From: Myxococcales bacterium
GTDB lineage: Bacteria > Myxococcota_A > Polyangia > Polyangiales > Polyangiaceae
Assembly: GCA_016191785.1 (NCBI GenBank)
Contig: JACPVJ010000005.1
Span: 1 to 50,116, forward strand
Length of the DNA: 50,116 nucleotides
Direction: 5' to 3'
Position numbers and translations under genes: made by a program. Position 1 is the first letter of the stretch. Each line of letters starts with the position of its first letter. Below are positions 23,434 to 31,760 of the stretch, in pieces. The notes under the pieces are model-generated. The model was not told the DNA's origin. It made no database searches and worked only from the letters and a program-made list of their open reading frames with translations.

Positions 23434-25408
23434 GCTGGCCCGTCGCGCCCTGGCCCTGTTGCTCGGCGGCGCGCTGGTGGCCAGCTGCGGCTTCGATCGC
23501 GCAGACCGCTGGCTCCGCGACGACGACGGTCCGGGCCCGGCCTGCGCGGTGGGCGAGATGCGCTGCACCACCGCCGTCGAGCGCTGCGAGCAGACCAACG
23601 ACGGCGCGGCGTGGGCCACGGTCACCGACTGCGCCGCCCAGGGGCTGGTGTGCGTGCCCGAGAAGTGGGAGTGCAAGCTCTGCGTCCCGGCCTCGCGGCG
23701 CTGCGACGGTCAAACCACGATGCTGTGTGACGCGGTCGGCGACAGCGAGAGCAAGGGCGAGACCTGCGACGTGAGCCAGGGCGTGGCGTGTCGCACCGGG
23801 CAGTGCACCCAGCTCTGCTCGAAGGCCAAGGTGCAGCGCAGCAACGTGGGCTGCGAGTACTGGGCCGTCGACCTGGACAACGCCAACGTGGGGGCCGGGC
23901 TGAACGCGGCCGCGCAGCAGTACTCGGTGGTGGTCAGCAATCCCCAGCCCGACGTGTACGCCGAGGTGCTGATCGAGCGGGACGACACCGCCCCGGGCCA
24001 GGCGAACGCGCCGCTCAGCGTGGCCACCGCGAAGATCCCGCCGATGTCGCTGCGCGTGTTCCAGCTGGGTCCGCGCGAGGTCGACGGCTCGCCGCCCGGC
24101 GAGTTCGACACCGGGACGCACACCGCGCTCACCCGCGCCGCCTACCGGATCCGCTCGAACTTCCCGGTGGTGGCCTATCAGTTCAACCCGCTCTTCAACG
24201 CGGCCGTGTTCTCCAACGACGCCTCGCTGCTCAAGCCCGTCGAGGCGCTGTCGGTCACGCCCGGAGCGCTCTCGCGCTCGTACGTGGTGCTGGGGTGGCC
24301 CCAGACCATCGCCAGCACCGACGATCCGAACACCAACTTCAACCCCCAGAACCCGATCGATCTGCGGGCCTTCTTGACCATCGTCGGCACCCGGGAAAAC
24401 ACCAAGGTGAAGGTCGAGACCCGGGCCGGAATCATCGGCGGCGGCCCGGTGCCCACCACCGCCAAGGGCGGCGTGGTCGAGCACGTGCTCGGCCCGTTCG
24501 ACGTGTTGAACCTCGAGACCGACGACTTCAACGCCGACTTCACCGGCTCGGTGGTGTGGGCCGACCAACCGGTGGTGGTGTTCGCCGGCAACGAGGCCAG
24601 CGACGCGCCCTTCTTCGACAACCTCTCGAAGCGCCGCTGCTGCGCCGATCACCTGGAAGAGCAGCTCGATCCGATCCGCACGGCGGGCACACGCTTCGTC
24701 GCGACCATCTCGGCGAATCGCTCCGAGATGGTGGTCAAGGCCGGGGCCAGCATCGGAGTGGTGGCCCAGCCGGAGTACTTCCGCGTGATCGCCGTGACCG
24801 ACGCCGGCGCCCGCCTCACCACCACCCTCGGCGGGTCGCAGGGCAAGCTCACGCTGAAGGGCCGCGGCGCGTACGCGGACATCGCCTCGACCCGAGAGTT
24901 CGTCCTCGAGAGCGACGCGCCGGTCATGTTCCAGAGCGTCTCGGCCAGCCAGGACGACGGCGGCGTGCCCCGCGGGCTGCCGGGCGGCGACCCCAGCAGC
25001 ATCATCATCCCGCCGGTGCAGCAGTTCCGGAAGTCGTACGTGTTCTTGACCCCGGACAAGTACAACTTCGACTTCGTGCGGATCATCGCGCCCCCGACCG
25101 CAGCGGTGGTCCTCGATGGCAAGCCCGTGAAAGAGATCGCCGGCTGCGCCGCCGTTGCCGGGGACGGCCTGACCGAGGCAGAGCGGGGCAGCCCCACGCC
25201 GCCCTTCGTGGTCTATCGCTGTCAGCTCAGCTTCCCGGTGATCGACCCGGACAAGGAGCAGGACAAGGTCAGCCCCGGCATCCAAGACGACGGCGTGCAT
25301 CGCATCGACGCCGACGAGCCGGTGGGCGTGCTGGTCGACGGCTTCGATGCCTACGTGAGCTACGCCTACGCCGCGGGGACCGAGCTCACTCAGATCGTGC
25401 CCGAGTAG
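23420..25408 (+). CDS. IgGFc-binding-like lipoprotein
   Basis: A 662-residue lipoprotein with lipobox VASC (Cys23). A Cys-rich segment (about 40-145) contains EGF-like spacing such as CVPASRRCDGQTTMLC. From about 150 the protein resembles the IgGFc_binding N-terminal domain family. Indicative segments are EYWAVDLDNA, AYQFNPLFNA, the ordered strand LDPIRTAGTRFVA, QSVSASQD, and GFDAYVSYAYAAGT at the end. In myxobacteria this family is expanded and its ligands are unknown; actual IgG binding is not implied. The start overlaps the upstream TIG gene by 14 bp, and the stop overlaps the convergent metallopeptidase-like gene by 23 bp. Confidence 0.8.
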   Translation: MRTSRLARRALALLLGGALVASCGFDRADRWLRDDDGPGPACAVGEMRCTTAVERCEQTNDGAAWATVTDCAAQGLVCVPEKWECKLCVPASRRCDGQTTMLCDAVGDSESKGETCDVSQGVACRTGQCTQLCSKAKVQRSNVGCEYWAVDLDNANVGAGLNAAAQQYSVVVSNPQPDVYAEVLIERDDTAPGQANAPLSVATAKIPPMSLRVFQLGPREVDGSPPGEFDTGTHTALTRAAYRIRSNFPVVAYQFNPLFNAAVFSNDASLLKPVEALSVTPGALSRSYVVLGWPQTIASTDDPNTNFNPQNPIDLRAFLTIVGTRENTKVKVETRAGIIGGGPVPTTAKGGVVEHVLGPFDVLNLETDDFNADFTGSVVWADQPVVVFAGNEASDAPFFDNLSKRRCCADHLEEQLDPIRTAGTRFVATISANRSEMVVKAGASIGVVAQPEYFRVIAVTDAGARLTTTLGGSQGKLTLKGRGAYADIASTREFVLESDAPVMFQSVSASQDDGGVPRGLPGGDPSSIIIPPVQQFRKSYVFLTPDKYNFDFVRIIAPPTAAVVLDGKPVKEIAGCAAVAGDGLTEAERGSPTPPFVVYRCQLSFPVIDPDKEQDKVSPGIQDDGVHRIDADEPVGVLVDGFDAYVSYAYAAGTELTQIVPE

Positions 25409-27194
25409 GCGCGCTGGTCAGCGGCCAGGCCGCGAGCAGCGGCACCGGCGCCCGGGGCCCGCTCTGGCGGATCGCGCGTTCGCAATCCGCCAGCGTGAGG
25501 CGTCGCGGACCGAACACGCTCGGGTCGGTGGCGTCGGCGTCCATCAAGAGCGACGGCCGGTCGACACCGTAGTCGTCGGGGTGCCCCGGCAAGTCGAGCA
25601 AGATGTGCCCGAGCTCGTGGGCCACGGCGAAGGACCGCGCGCCGGCACGCACCCCTGCGCGGTCGACGATCACCGCGTTGCGCACCGCCGCCCCCTCGCC
25701 GAAGATGAACGACTCGCCGATCCGGCCGGCGCGGGCGAAGGCAGGCACCACCAGGATCTCGAGCGTCGTGGGGTCGCCGTCGTCGAAGGCGCGCAGCAGC
25801 GTGCGTTCCTCGAGCGTGCCCGCCGCGGCGTCGAAGTCGCTGAAGTGGCTCAGCCCGTCCGACAGCTCGACGCCGCCGAGGCACACGCCCAGGGTCGGAT
25901 CGCGCGTGGCGAGATCCCCGAGGGGCGCCACGCTGGCCAGGGCGCCGCTCTTGCGGCGCACCGTGACGTCGACGCTGCGCAGCGCCGAGGGCGAGGTGAG
26001 CGCGTTGGGGCTGACGGTCGCCCGGAAGCCGGCGCGACGCAGGGCCTCGGCGAGCGCGGCGGCGACCACGGTGGGGGTCTGCCCCGCGCGGGTGGCGACG
26101 CGGATTTCTCGGCCGTCGACGCTGAGCGCGACCTCGCCCCCACTGGCAGGTGTCCCGAGATCGCAACCAATGGCGACCAGGTGGGCGCCGGGCGGGTCGA
26201 CCACCGCCACGTCGAGCTCGGGCTCGCTGCCGAACACGACGCCGCACTGACCCCAGAGCGCGTTGGCCGTGCGCAGCTCGGCTCGCGCCACCGCGAGGGC
26301 GCCGGCGTCGTCGCCCCCCACCGGCGGCTCGCCCCCCGGACTGATGCGCACCAGGCGAACCCGAAGCTTGCCCCGCATCCGACCGGCGAGAGAGCGTGGG
26401 CCGCCCACGCGCAACCCAGCCGTGGCCTCCCCCACCCCGATCAGCAGGCGGCCGCCAACCTCGCTCAGCACCGAATGCAGGAACGCCTCGGGGTGACTGC
26501 GATCGACCACGTCGCCCGCCGAGCGGACCGGCTCGGTGGTAGCGCAGGCGAGGCCGGGTGGGGTGGAGCCCGGGCAGGGTCGCGGCTTCAGCGTGAGATC
26601 GCCGAGCGTGTCCAGCGGCGAGCGATCGGGCTTGAAGCTCGACACGTGGACCCAGCGCGGCAGAAGCTCGGCGGGCCCGACGACCACGAACGAGAGCGCC
26701 TCGAGATCGGTGGACTCGACCGGGAGTGACCGGCTGAGCGACGCATGCGAGCGCGCGAAGTCCACGCTGGCGCCGGTGCCGTCGAGGGCCAGAAGATCGA
26801 GCACACGAACCTCGAGCTCGACCCCCGCGAGCCGGAGACGTGTCACTCCCGGTGCGACGCCCTGCACGCCGAAGCGCGACAGCCTGCGACCGACGGACTG
26901 CTCCAGCGTCATCGGTTTGCCGCCGACGATCAGCCGCAGACTCGTGCCCGAGACGGTCTCGAGCTTGCGCGGCCGGGTGCTGACCCAAACCACGTCGCCC
27001 AAGGCTTCGCGCGAGGGCCGCGCGCTCTCGAAGTCCGGCACCCCGTCGTCATCGTCGTCGTCGCGATCGACCAGCACGGTCAGCGTCGCGCCGGCGTCGG
27101 GCAAGACGAGGGTTCTGCCGTCTGGGGCGCGCGCGCCGGCCATGCCCGTGACGGTCAGGCTCAGCGCGACGACGCAGGCTCTCAGTCGATCCAT
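25386..27194 (-). CDS. Secreted HExxH metallopeptidase-like protein
   Basis: A 602-residue protein with a signal peptide (residues 1-23). An Asp-rich stretch, VDRDDDDDDGVPD (about 42-54), resembles a thrombospondin type 3 calcium loop. Near the C-terminus, HELGHILLDLPGH supplies His526, Glu527, His530 and His538, followed by LLMDADATDP as a possible Met-turn. The third His is two residues later than in the metzincin consensus, so a divergent zinc protease fits best. The central part (about 60-500) is beta-rich and not recognised. ATG 27194 lies inside the upstream HEAT-like gene (13-bp overlap), so the two are probably coupled. Catalysis is inferred from motif only. Confidence 0.68.
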   Translation of the reverse strand: MDRLRACVVALSLTVTGMAGARAPDGRTLVLPDAGATLTVLVDRDDDDDDGVPDFESARPSREALGDVVWVSTRPRKLETVSGTSLRLIVGGKPMTLEQSVGRRLSRFGVQGVAPGVTRLRLAGVELEVRVLDLLALDGTGASVDFARSHASLSRSLPVESTDLEALSFVVVGPAELLPRWVHVSSFKPDRSPLDTLGDLTLKPRPCPGSTPPGLACATTEPVRSAGDVVDRSHPEAFLHSVLSEVGGRLLIGVGEATAGLRVGGPRSLAGRMRGKLRVRLVRISPGGEPPVGGDDAGALAVARAELRTANALWGQCGVVFGSEPELDVAVVDPPGAHLVAIGCDLGTPASGGEVALSVDGREIRVATRAGQTPTVVAAALAEALRRAGFRATVSPNALTSPSALRSVDVTVRRKSGALASVAPLGDLATRDPTLGVCLGGVELSDGLSHFSDFDAAAGTLEERTLLRAFDDGDPTTLEILVVPAFARAGRIGESFIFGEGAAVRNAVIVDRAGVRAGARSFAVAHELGHILLDLPGHPDDYGVDRPSLLMDADATDPSVFGPRRLTLADCERAIRQSGPRAPVPLLAAWPLTSAPTRARSE

Positions 27195-28408
27195 CCGTGC
27201 TGAAGCCGACGATACGACGCTTCGGTCAGCACGGGCTCGAGCTTTCCGGCGCGCGCGACGCCGAGCAGGGCGCCCCACCCCAAGGTCGCCAGCTGGCGGC
27301 TGGCGGCCAGGGCGGGCTGGATAGAGCTCACCCGATCACGATCGCCCAGATCCCAGAGCGCCGCCGCGGCCAGACCCCGGACCGCCTCGCGGCGCGGGCT
27401 CTCGGCGACGTGGATCAGCGCTTCGCGAAGATCGTCCCGCCCGTGATCGCGCGCGAGGTAGAGCGCGGCCCGCACCGCGCCTTCGCTCGACAGGGCGCTG
27501 CTCTTGGCCACGCTCTCGAGCATGGGGCGGGCGCTCGGGGCTCGGGCGTCGGCCAGACGGTACAAGAAGGTCGGGTCCCGGTCCGAGCTCGGACGATCGG
27601 AGAGCCGCGCGACCAGCTCGACGTTGGGGCGAACGTCGGGCGGCTCACTCTGACCCTCGCCCAGGGCCCACGCGACCAGCGCCCACGCCGCGCGGGCGCT
27701 CGCCGGCCCGCTCCGCGCTCGCTCGCTCGCTTCGGCCAGCGGAGCGCCATCGCCAGCGCGCGCGGCGATCTGTCCGAGCACGAGCCAGCGCCCGAGGTGT
27801 CGCTCGGCGTCGCGCAGCACGGCCAGCGCCGGCGCGACCCCGATGGGCAGCGACGGATGTGCGAGCAGCGGCACGAACAGCTCGGTGCACAGCTCGATGC
27901 GGTGGCTCTCTTTGATCTTGGGCGCCAGGGACGCGACGTATGCGCCGTCGGATTCGCCCCGTGCGACCCGCGCGACCTCGGCGGCCAGCGCCAGATGGGG
28001 ATGGCGGCTCCGGGCGACCCGTGCCAGCGGCTCACCGAGGGCGGAGTCGTCGCAGAAACACGCCGCCGAGAGCGTGGGCAACCCGCCCCCGTCGTCCGCC
28101 GCGAGCGCCCGCTTCAGGGACGCTGCCACCCGTCGATCCCCCGCCGCCGCGAGGGACCGCGAGAGCGAGCAGTAGATGGGGCGGGTGTAAGACCCGCGGC
28201 CGACGAGCGTTTCCAGCGCATCGGCCATGGCGGCACGCAGCGCCGGGGAGTACGGGCAGAGCGCGCGAACCGCGCCCGCCAGGCGCGCCTCGTGCGCCGG
28301 GCGGCGCTTCAGCGCCGAGCGCAAATCGCCCATTATCCGCTGCTCGGGTCCCCCGGCCGCCGCCACGGCGACCCCGACCGGCAACCCCTCGCCCACCGCG
28401 TTCCCCAT
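27182..28408 (-). CDS. HEAT-like alpha-helical repeat protein
   Basis: A 408-residue protein rich in paired Ala/Leu/Arg helices (for example AVRAALYLARDHGRDDLREALIHV split over two helices, and RGLAAAALWDLGDRD), typical of HEAT or armadillo solenoids. There is no signal peptide or membrane span, so it is likely a cytoplasmic protein-binding scaffold. I recognise no specific family. ATG 28408 has GAGGAGG immediately adjacent, closer than normal, so a GTG 12 bp downstream is an alternative start. Its stop overlaps the start of the secreted metallopeptidase-like gene by 13 bp, which argues for a functional link. Confidence 0.68.
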   Translation of the reverse strand: MGNAVGEGLPVGVAVAAAGGPEQRIMGDLRSALKRRPAHEARLAGAVRALCPYSPALRAAMADALETLVGRGSYTRPIYCSLSRSLAAAGDRRVAASLKRALAADDGGGLPTLSAACFCDDSALGEPLARVARSRHPHLALAAEVARVARGESDGAYVASLAPKIKESHRIELCTELFVPLLAHPSLPIGVAPALAVLRDAERHLGRWLVLGQIAARAGDGAPLAEASERARSGPASARAAWALVAWALGEGQSEPPDVRPNVELVARLSDRPSSDRDPTFLYRLADARAPSARPMLESVAKSSALSSEGAVRAALYLARDHGRDDLREALIHVAESPRREAVRGLAAAALWDLGDRDRVSSIQPALAASRQLATLGWGALLGVARAGKLEPVLTEASYRRLQHGWID

Positions 28409-28497
28409 CCTCCTCGAACCAGGAAGGTAGCACCGAATGGGCGGGCGGCCCCTCGCCATCGCCGAATTTTCTCAGGCACGCCGAGCCTTTTGATGAG

Positions 28498-28526
28498 TTG
28501 ACCGGGCTCGGTCGTCCAAGTACTTA
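28498..28526 (+). promoter_or_regulatory. Strong sigma70-type promoter
   Basis: TTGACC (28498-28503), a 17-bp spacer and TACTTA (28521-28526) closely match consensus. GAGGAGA follows at 28532-28538, 5 bp before the ATG at 28544. Predicted transcription start is about 28533, which would fall within or beside the ribosome-binding site, so the real start may be slightly earlier. Confidence 0.6.
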
Positions 28527-28543
28527 ATCCCGAGGAGATCCCA

Positions 28544-28945
28544 ATGCGGAAAGCCCTGCTTGGTCTGGTAGTAGCGACCGTCGTTCCGACGCTGGTCATC
28601 GTGGGTTGCAAGAAGAAGCAAGAAGACCCTCCGCCCCAGCAGGGTGGCTATGGGCAGCCCGGCTACGGCCAGCCCGGCTACGGCCAGCCCCAGCCCGGGT
28701 ACGGTCAGCCCCAGCCCACGGCGCAGCCGACGGCCGGCGGTATGAGCACTCCCGGTGCGATGGCGTTCCCGTGTCAGAACGACGCGACGTGCATCACGCA
28801 CCGCTGCAACACCGCGGTCGGCAAGTGCGCGTGGCCGTGCCAGACCAACAACGACTGCGCGCCGGGCAACCAGTGCGTCTCGCCCGCGTGCGTCCCTGCC
28901 ATGGGCGGCGCCACCCCGGGGCCCGCGCCCGCGCCCACCCAGTGA
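28544..28945 (+). CDS. Small lipoprotein with YGQP repeats and Cys-rich domain
   Basis: A 133-residue lipoprotein. The signal peptide ends VIVGC (Cys22), followed by KKK. Residues 34-60 hold tandem GYGQP repeats, a Tyr/Gln/Pro low-complexity linker. The C-terminal half is a small Cys module (CQNDATCITHRCN, CAWPCQTNNDCAPGNQCV) with eight cysteines after the anchor, likely four disulfides, and a Pro/Ala tail. It has a near-consensus promoter and strong ribosome-binding site, so it may be abundant. Its stop overlaps the frataxin start (GTGA). Function unknown. Confidence 0.82.
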   Translation: MRKALLGLVVATVVPTLVIVGCKKKQEDPPPQQGGYGQPGYGQPGYGQPQPGYGQPQPTAQPTAGGMSTPGAMAFPCQNDATCITHRCNTAVGKCAWPCQTNNDCAPGNQCVSPACVPAMGGATPGPAPAPTQ

Positions 28946-29274
28946 CCGCGCTGAGCGAAGCGGAGTACGAAGCGCGCGCGGTTCCCGAGCTGCGCGCGCT
29001 CGTCGAGGCCTTCGATCGCCTCGAGCTCGACGGCGTCGAGGCCGAGCTGGCAAACGACATTCTCACCCTCGACTTCGGCGCGGGGGGCCGCTTCGTGGTG
29101 AACTCGCATCGCGCCGCGCGCCAGATCTGGATGGCCGCCGACCGCACCGCCTGGCACTTCGACTGGGATCCAGACCGCTCGGCCTGGGTCGCCTACAAGA
29201 CCGGGGACGAGCTCTGGGCGACCCTCGAGCTCGTGGTCGGCAAGAAGCTCGAGCGCGCTGTCCGCCTGCGCTAG
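28942..29274 (+). CDS. cyaY: Frataxin-like iron-binding protein
   Basis: A 110-residue cytoplasmic protein with the frataxin fold pattern. An acidic first helix (LSEAEYEARAVPELRALVE) comes first, followed by strands ILTLDFGAGGRFVVNSH, RQIWMAAD, WHFDWD and WVAYKTGDELWATLE. The QIW and W...DW residues are family hallmarks. Frataxins bind iron and tune cysteine desulfurase during Fe-S assembly. A cysteine desulfurase is encoded at 3239-4354 but not adjacent. The GTG start overlaps the upstream lipoprotein stop, an odd pairing that probably only reflects operon packing. The stop overlaps the convergent beta-helix gene by 4 bp. Confidence 0.88.
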   Translation: MTALSEAEYEARAVPELRALVEAFDRLELDGVEAELANDILTLDFGAGGRFVVNSHRAARQIWMAADRTAWHFDWDPDRSAWVAYKTGDELWATLELVVGKKLERAVRLR

Positions 29275-30881
29275 CGGCGCCGCCGAGCCCACCACAGAAG
29301 GGCCGCGGCGAAGACCAGCCCGGCCGAACCGCGCCCGCCGAAACCGGCGGTTCGGCAGCCGCAACCGCCGTCGTCGTCGGAGCTCGAGCCCGCTGCGCCG
29401 CCGCTCGATGCGCCGCCGCTCGATGCGCCGCCAGTGCTCGACGTGCCTCCGCTGCTTGCCCCCGCGGAGCCCGCGCTGCCCCCCGCGCCCGCGCCGCTCG
29501 CGCCGCCGCTTGCGCCCGCCCCCCCAGTGCCGCCGCCGCCCGCGCTCCCGGTCGTGCCCTTCAACGTGGCGTCGGGCTTCCAGCCCGGGTTCGTGCCCTC
29601 ACCCTGGTATGCGCCACGGTAGGTGAAGTCGCGCTGTGTCCCGTTGAAGTCCCGGTCGTAGTCGGTGTCGCCCTTCACCGCGGAAAGGTCGATGACCGTG
29701 CCCTTCAGCTTGCTGCCGGGCTTCGGGTAGAAGTCCATCTGGCCCAAGGTCTTGCTGGGGCTCACCACGTGGCTCAGGGCATCGGCGACGGCGCCCGTCA
29801 CGTTGTCCACGCCGCCGGTCACGCCCGAGAGCGGCTGCGCCGAGAAGATGGCGTTGCCGGCCACCAGCTTCTGCCCGCTGGGCGCGGCGCCGAACGAGAT
29901 GCCCGCGGCCGTGTCGTAGATGGTGTTGTCGTAGACCAGCGCGTCGATCACCGTCTTGCCCTGGTGGGCGGTCAGTCGCACCGCCGGGTGCTTCGAGTCG
30001 ACCAAGAGGTTGTCGTGGAAGTGGATGCGGCCGCTGCCTTGGAAGAGCGCGTCGCCGTCGTTGTGGAAGAAGAAGTTGCCGTAAATCTCGTAGGAATCCG
30101 AGCTCCCCGGCCCGCTGTCGGGGAAGCCGTCGGCGAGCAAGTTGGGGCGCGCGCCGTCGGGGCTGGGCAGGTTCTGCTTGATGAACACGTTGTGCCGGAT
30201 CACCGTCACGCGCTTGTCGGTGGGCACGCTGGGCACATCGGCCTGTTGGCGATGCAGCTGGTGCTTGATCTGCATGCCGTAGCCCAAGGTCTTCTTGAAC
30301 AGGTTGTTCTCGATCAACCCGCCGATGAACGCCCGGGTGCCGTCCGAGTTGCCGAGGTAGGCGCCGGTGCCCGCGCCGTCGATCACGTTCTTGCGGATCA
30401 CCCAGTCCCACGCGACGATCTTGGTGCTGATCCCGACCTGCTGCTGGTTCGACTGGTTCGCGTCGTGGCCGGTGATGGTGCAGCCCTCGATCGTGATGTG
30501 GTGAGCGAAGTTCGTGGCCTGACCGCCGGCCTTGATCGCGTCCACGCCGTCGACGTTCTGGCCGTCGAGGAGCAGGTTCCGGACGGTCACGTAGCTCGAG
30601 TCTCGGATGTCGATGGTGTTCTTGCCGTTGACGCCCAGGAAGCGCGCCGGCGCGCCCGAGGCCGGGCCCTCGATCACGATCGGCGCGGCGCTCGTCCCGT
30701 TCAGGTTGAACAGGTTCATCCCGGACTTGTAGTCCCCGGCGGCCAGCTTCAACGTGTCCCCCGCCTTCAGCGCCGAGACCTTCGAGAGATAGTCCGCGGG
30801 CGTGGCCGGCACGTCAGCGGCCTGGGCCCGCGCCCCCCAAACGAACCCCGCGACCGCCAGCCCGAGGGTGAACCTTCGCAT
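29271..30881 (-). CDS. Secreted parallel beta-helix protein with MYXO-CTERM-type anchor
   Basis: A 536-residue protein. Residues 1-22 are a signal peptide. About 30-390 form a right-handed parallel beta-helix, with repeated coil strings such as ITIEGCTITGHDANQSN, WVIRKNVIDGAGTG and YEIYGNFFFHNDGDA, as in pectate lyase-like or polysaccharide lyase folds. About 440-500 are a Gly/Ala/Ser linker. The end is DDDGGCGCRTAG, a hydrophobic stretch and RRRR, matching the MYXO-CTERM sorting signal that is processed at Cys for surface anchoring. It likely acts on or binds a polysaccharide at the cell surface; no catalytic residues could be assigned. ATG overlaps the previous stop as TGATG, so it is coupled to the upstream lipoprotein. 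Confidence 0.85.
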   Translation of the reverse strand: MRRFTLGLAVAGFVWGARAQAADVPATPADYLSKVSALKAGDTLKLAAGDYKSGMNLFNLNGTSAAPIVIEGPASGAPARFLGVNGKNTIDIRDSSYVTVRNLLLDGQNVDGVDAIKAGGQATNFAHHITIEGCTITGHDANQSNQQQVGISTKIVAWDWVIRKNVIDGAGTGAYLGNSDGTRAFIGGLIENNLFKKTLGYGMQIKHQLHRQQADVPSVPTDKRVTVIRHNVFIKQNLPSPDGARPNLLADGFPDSGPGSSDSYEIYGNFFFHNDGDALFQGSGRIHFHDNLLVDSKHPAVRLTAHQGKTVIDALVYDNTIYDTAAGISFGAAPSGQKLVAGNAIFSAQPLSGVTGGVDNVTGAVADALSHVVSPSKTLGQMDFYPKPGSKLKGTVIDLSAVKGDTDYDRDFNGTQRDFTYRGAYQGEGTNPGWKPDATLKGTTGSAGGGGTGGAGASGGASGAGAGGSAGSAGASSGGTSSTGGASSGGASSGGAAGSSSDDDGGCGCRTAGFGGRGSAGLVFAAALLWWARRRR

Positions 30882-31717
30882 CAGAACCCCGAGGTCGGCA
30901 CGATCCAGCAGATGGTGACGGCGCCGGTCTCGACCGGGCACTTGAACGCCTCTTTGACGCCGCCGATCTCGATGTTCAGCGCGATCTCTCCGCCCGGGAA
31001 GGGCTTCGCGGTCGCGTTCAGCATGAGCGCGACGCCGCTCGCATCGGTCTCGCCCCCGAGCTGCCAGCCCGCCACGCCGGGGAACGCGGGGGCCGCGTTG
31101 GTGCCGGCGTTGATCTGCACGCCGGCGACGGGGTCGCCCAGCTTGCCGACGATCTGCGCGAGCACGGTGCCCTTGTCGGCCTCGGGCTTGACGCCCGTCG
31201 CCGCGTACGCCTCTTCGACGCCCTGCGCGCGCACCATCCCGAAGGCGTCGAGCAAATGCAGATCGGAGCTGGTGTTGGCGGCGATCAGCGTGGGCAGCAC
31301 CGGTTCGGTGCTGTCCTTGTCCTGATAGATGTGCACCCAAGACCCTTGCTGCGCCTTGCACCCCTCGAGCAAGAACTCCGGCGTGCCCGCGTCGCCCACC
31401 GGAGCTGCGGACGAGTCGTACTTGGCGGTCACCCACTTGCAGGTCGCGCCAGCGGCGGTGATCTCGGCCTTGCCGCCGAACGCCTCCTGGCCCTTCAGGT
31501 ACACGTCGTAGGTGATCAGGTTGCCCGAGACCTTGGTGCCTTTGGTGGGGTCCGGCGTGCACGGGGCCCCGCCCGATCCACCGCCGCCGCCACCCCCACC
31601 CCCGCTGCCGCCGCCGCTGACCACGTGGACGTTCGTCGGTCGATCGTCGTCACCCCCGCAGGCGGTGAAGGTCGTCGCCGAGAGCAGGGCGAAGAACCCG
31701 AATCCAAGCTTGCCCAT
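30881..31717 (-). CDS. Lipoprotein coupled to the beta-helix protein
   Basis: A 278-residue lipoprotein. The signal peptide ends FTAC (Cys20), followed by GGDDD. A stretch of Gly/Ser (about 34-50) is the tether. The rest is beta-rich with a few cysteines (ATCKW, EGCKAQQG, FKCPVE, TICW) and segments such as VAGVQINAGTNA and TDASGVALMLNATAKPF, suggesting a carboxypeptidase-regulatory-like sandwich. No enzyme motif is seen. The stop and the next start overlap as TGATG, indicating translational coupling with the MYXO-CTERM beta-helix protein. The two may form a surface complex; that is inference. Confidence 0.8.
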   Translation of the reverse strand: MGKLGFGFFALLSATTFTACGGDDDRPTNVHVVSGGGSGGGGGGGGGSGGAPCTPDPTKGTKVSGNLITYDVYLKGQEAFGGKAEITAAGATCKWVTAKYDSSAAPVGDAGTPEFLLEGCKAQQGSWVHIYQDKDSTEPVLPTLIAANTSSDLHLLDAFGMVRAQGVEEAYAATGVKPEADKGTVLAQIVGKLGDPVAGVQINAGTNAAPAFPGVAGWQLGGETDASGVALMLNATAKPFPGGEIALNIEIGGVKEAFKCPVETGAVTICWIVPTSGF

Positions 31718-31760
31718 GGTCCGAATGCTACGCGAGAGCCCCGGCCGAATCCACTCGGCT

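Noticed and set aside
20896..23676. Long minus frame of about 926 codons
   Set aside because: Antisense to the helicase end and the TIG lipoprotein; no recognisable domain or start.
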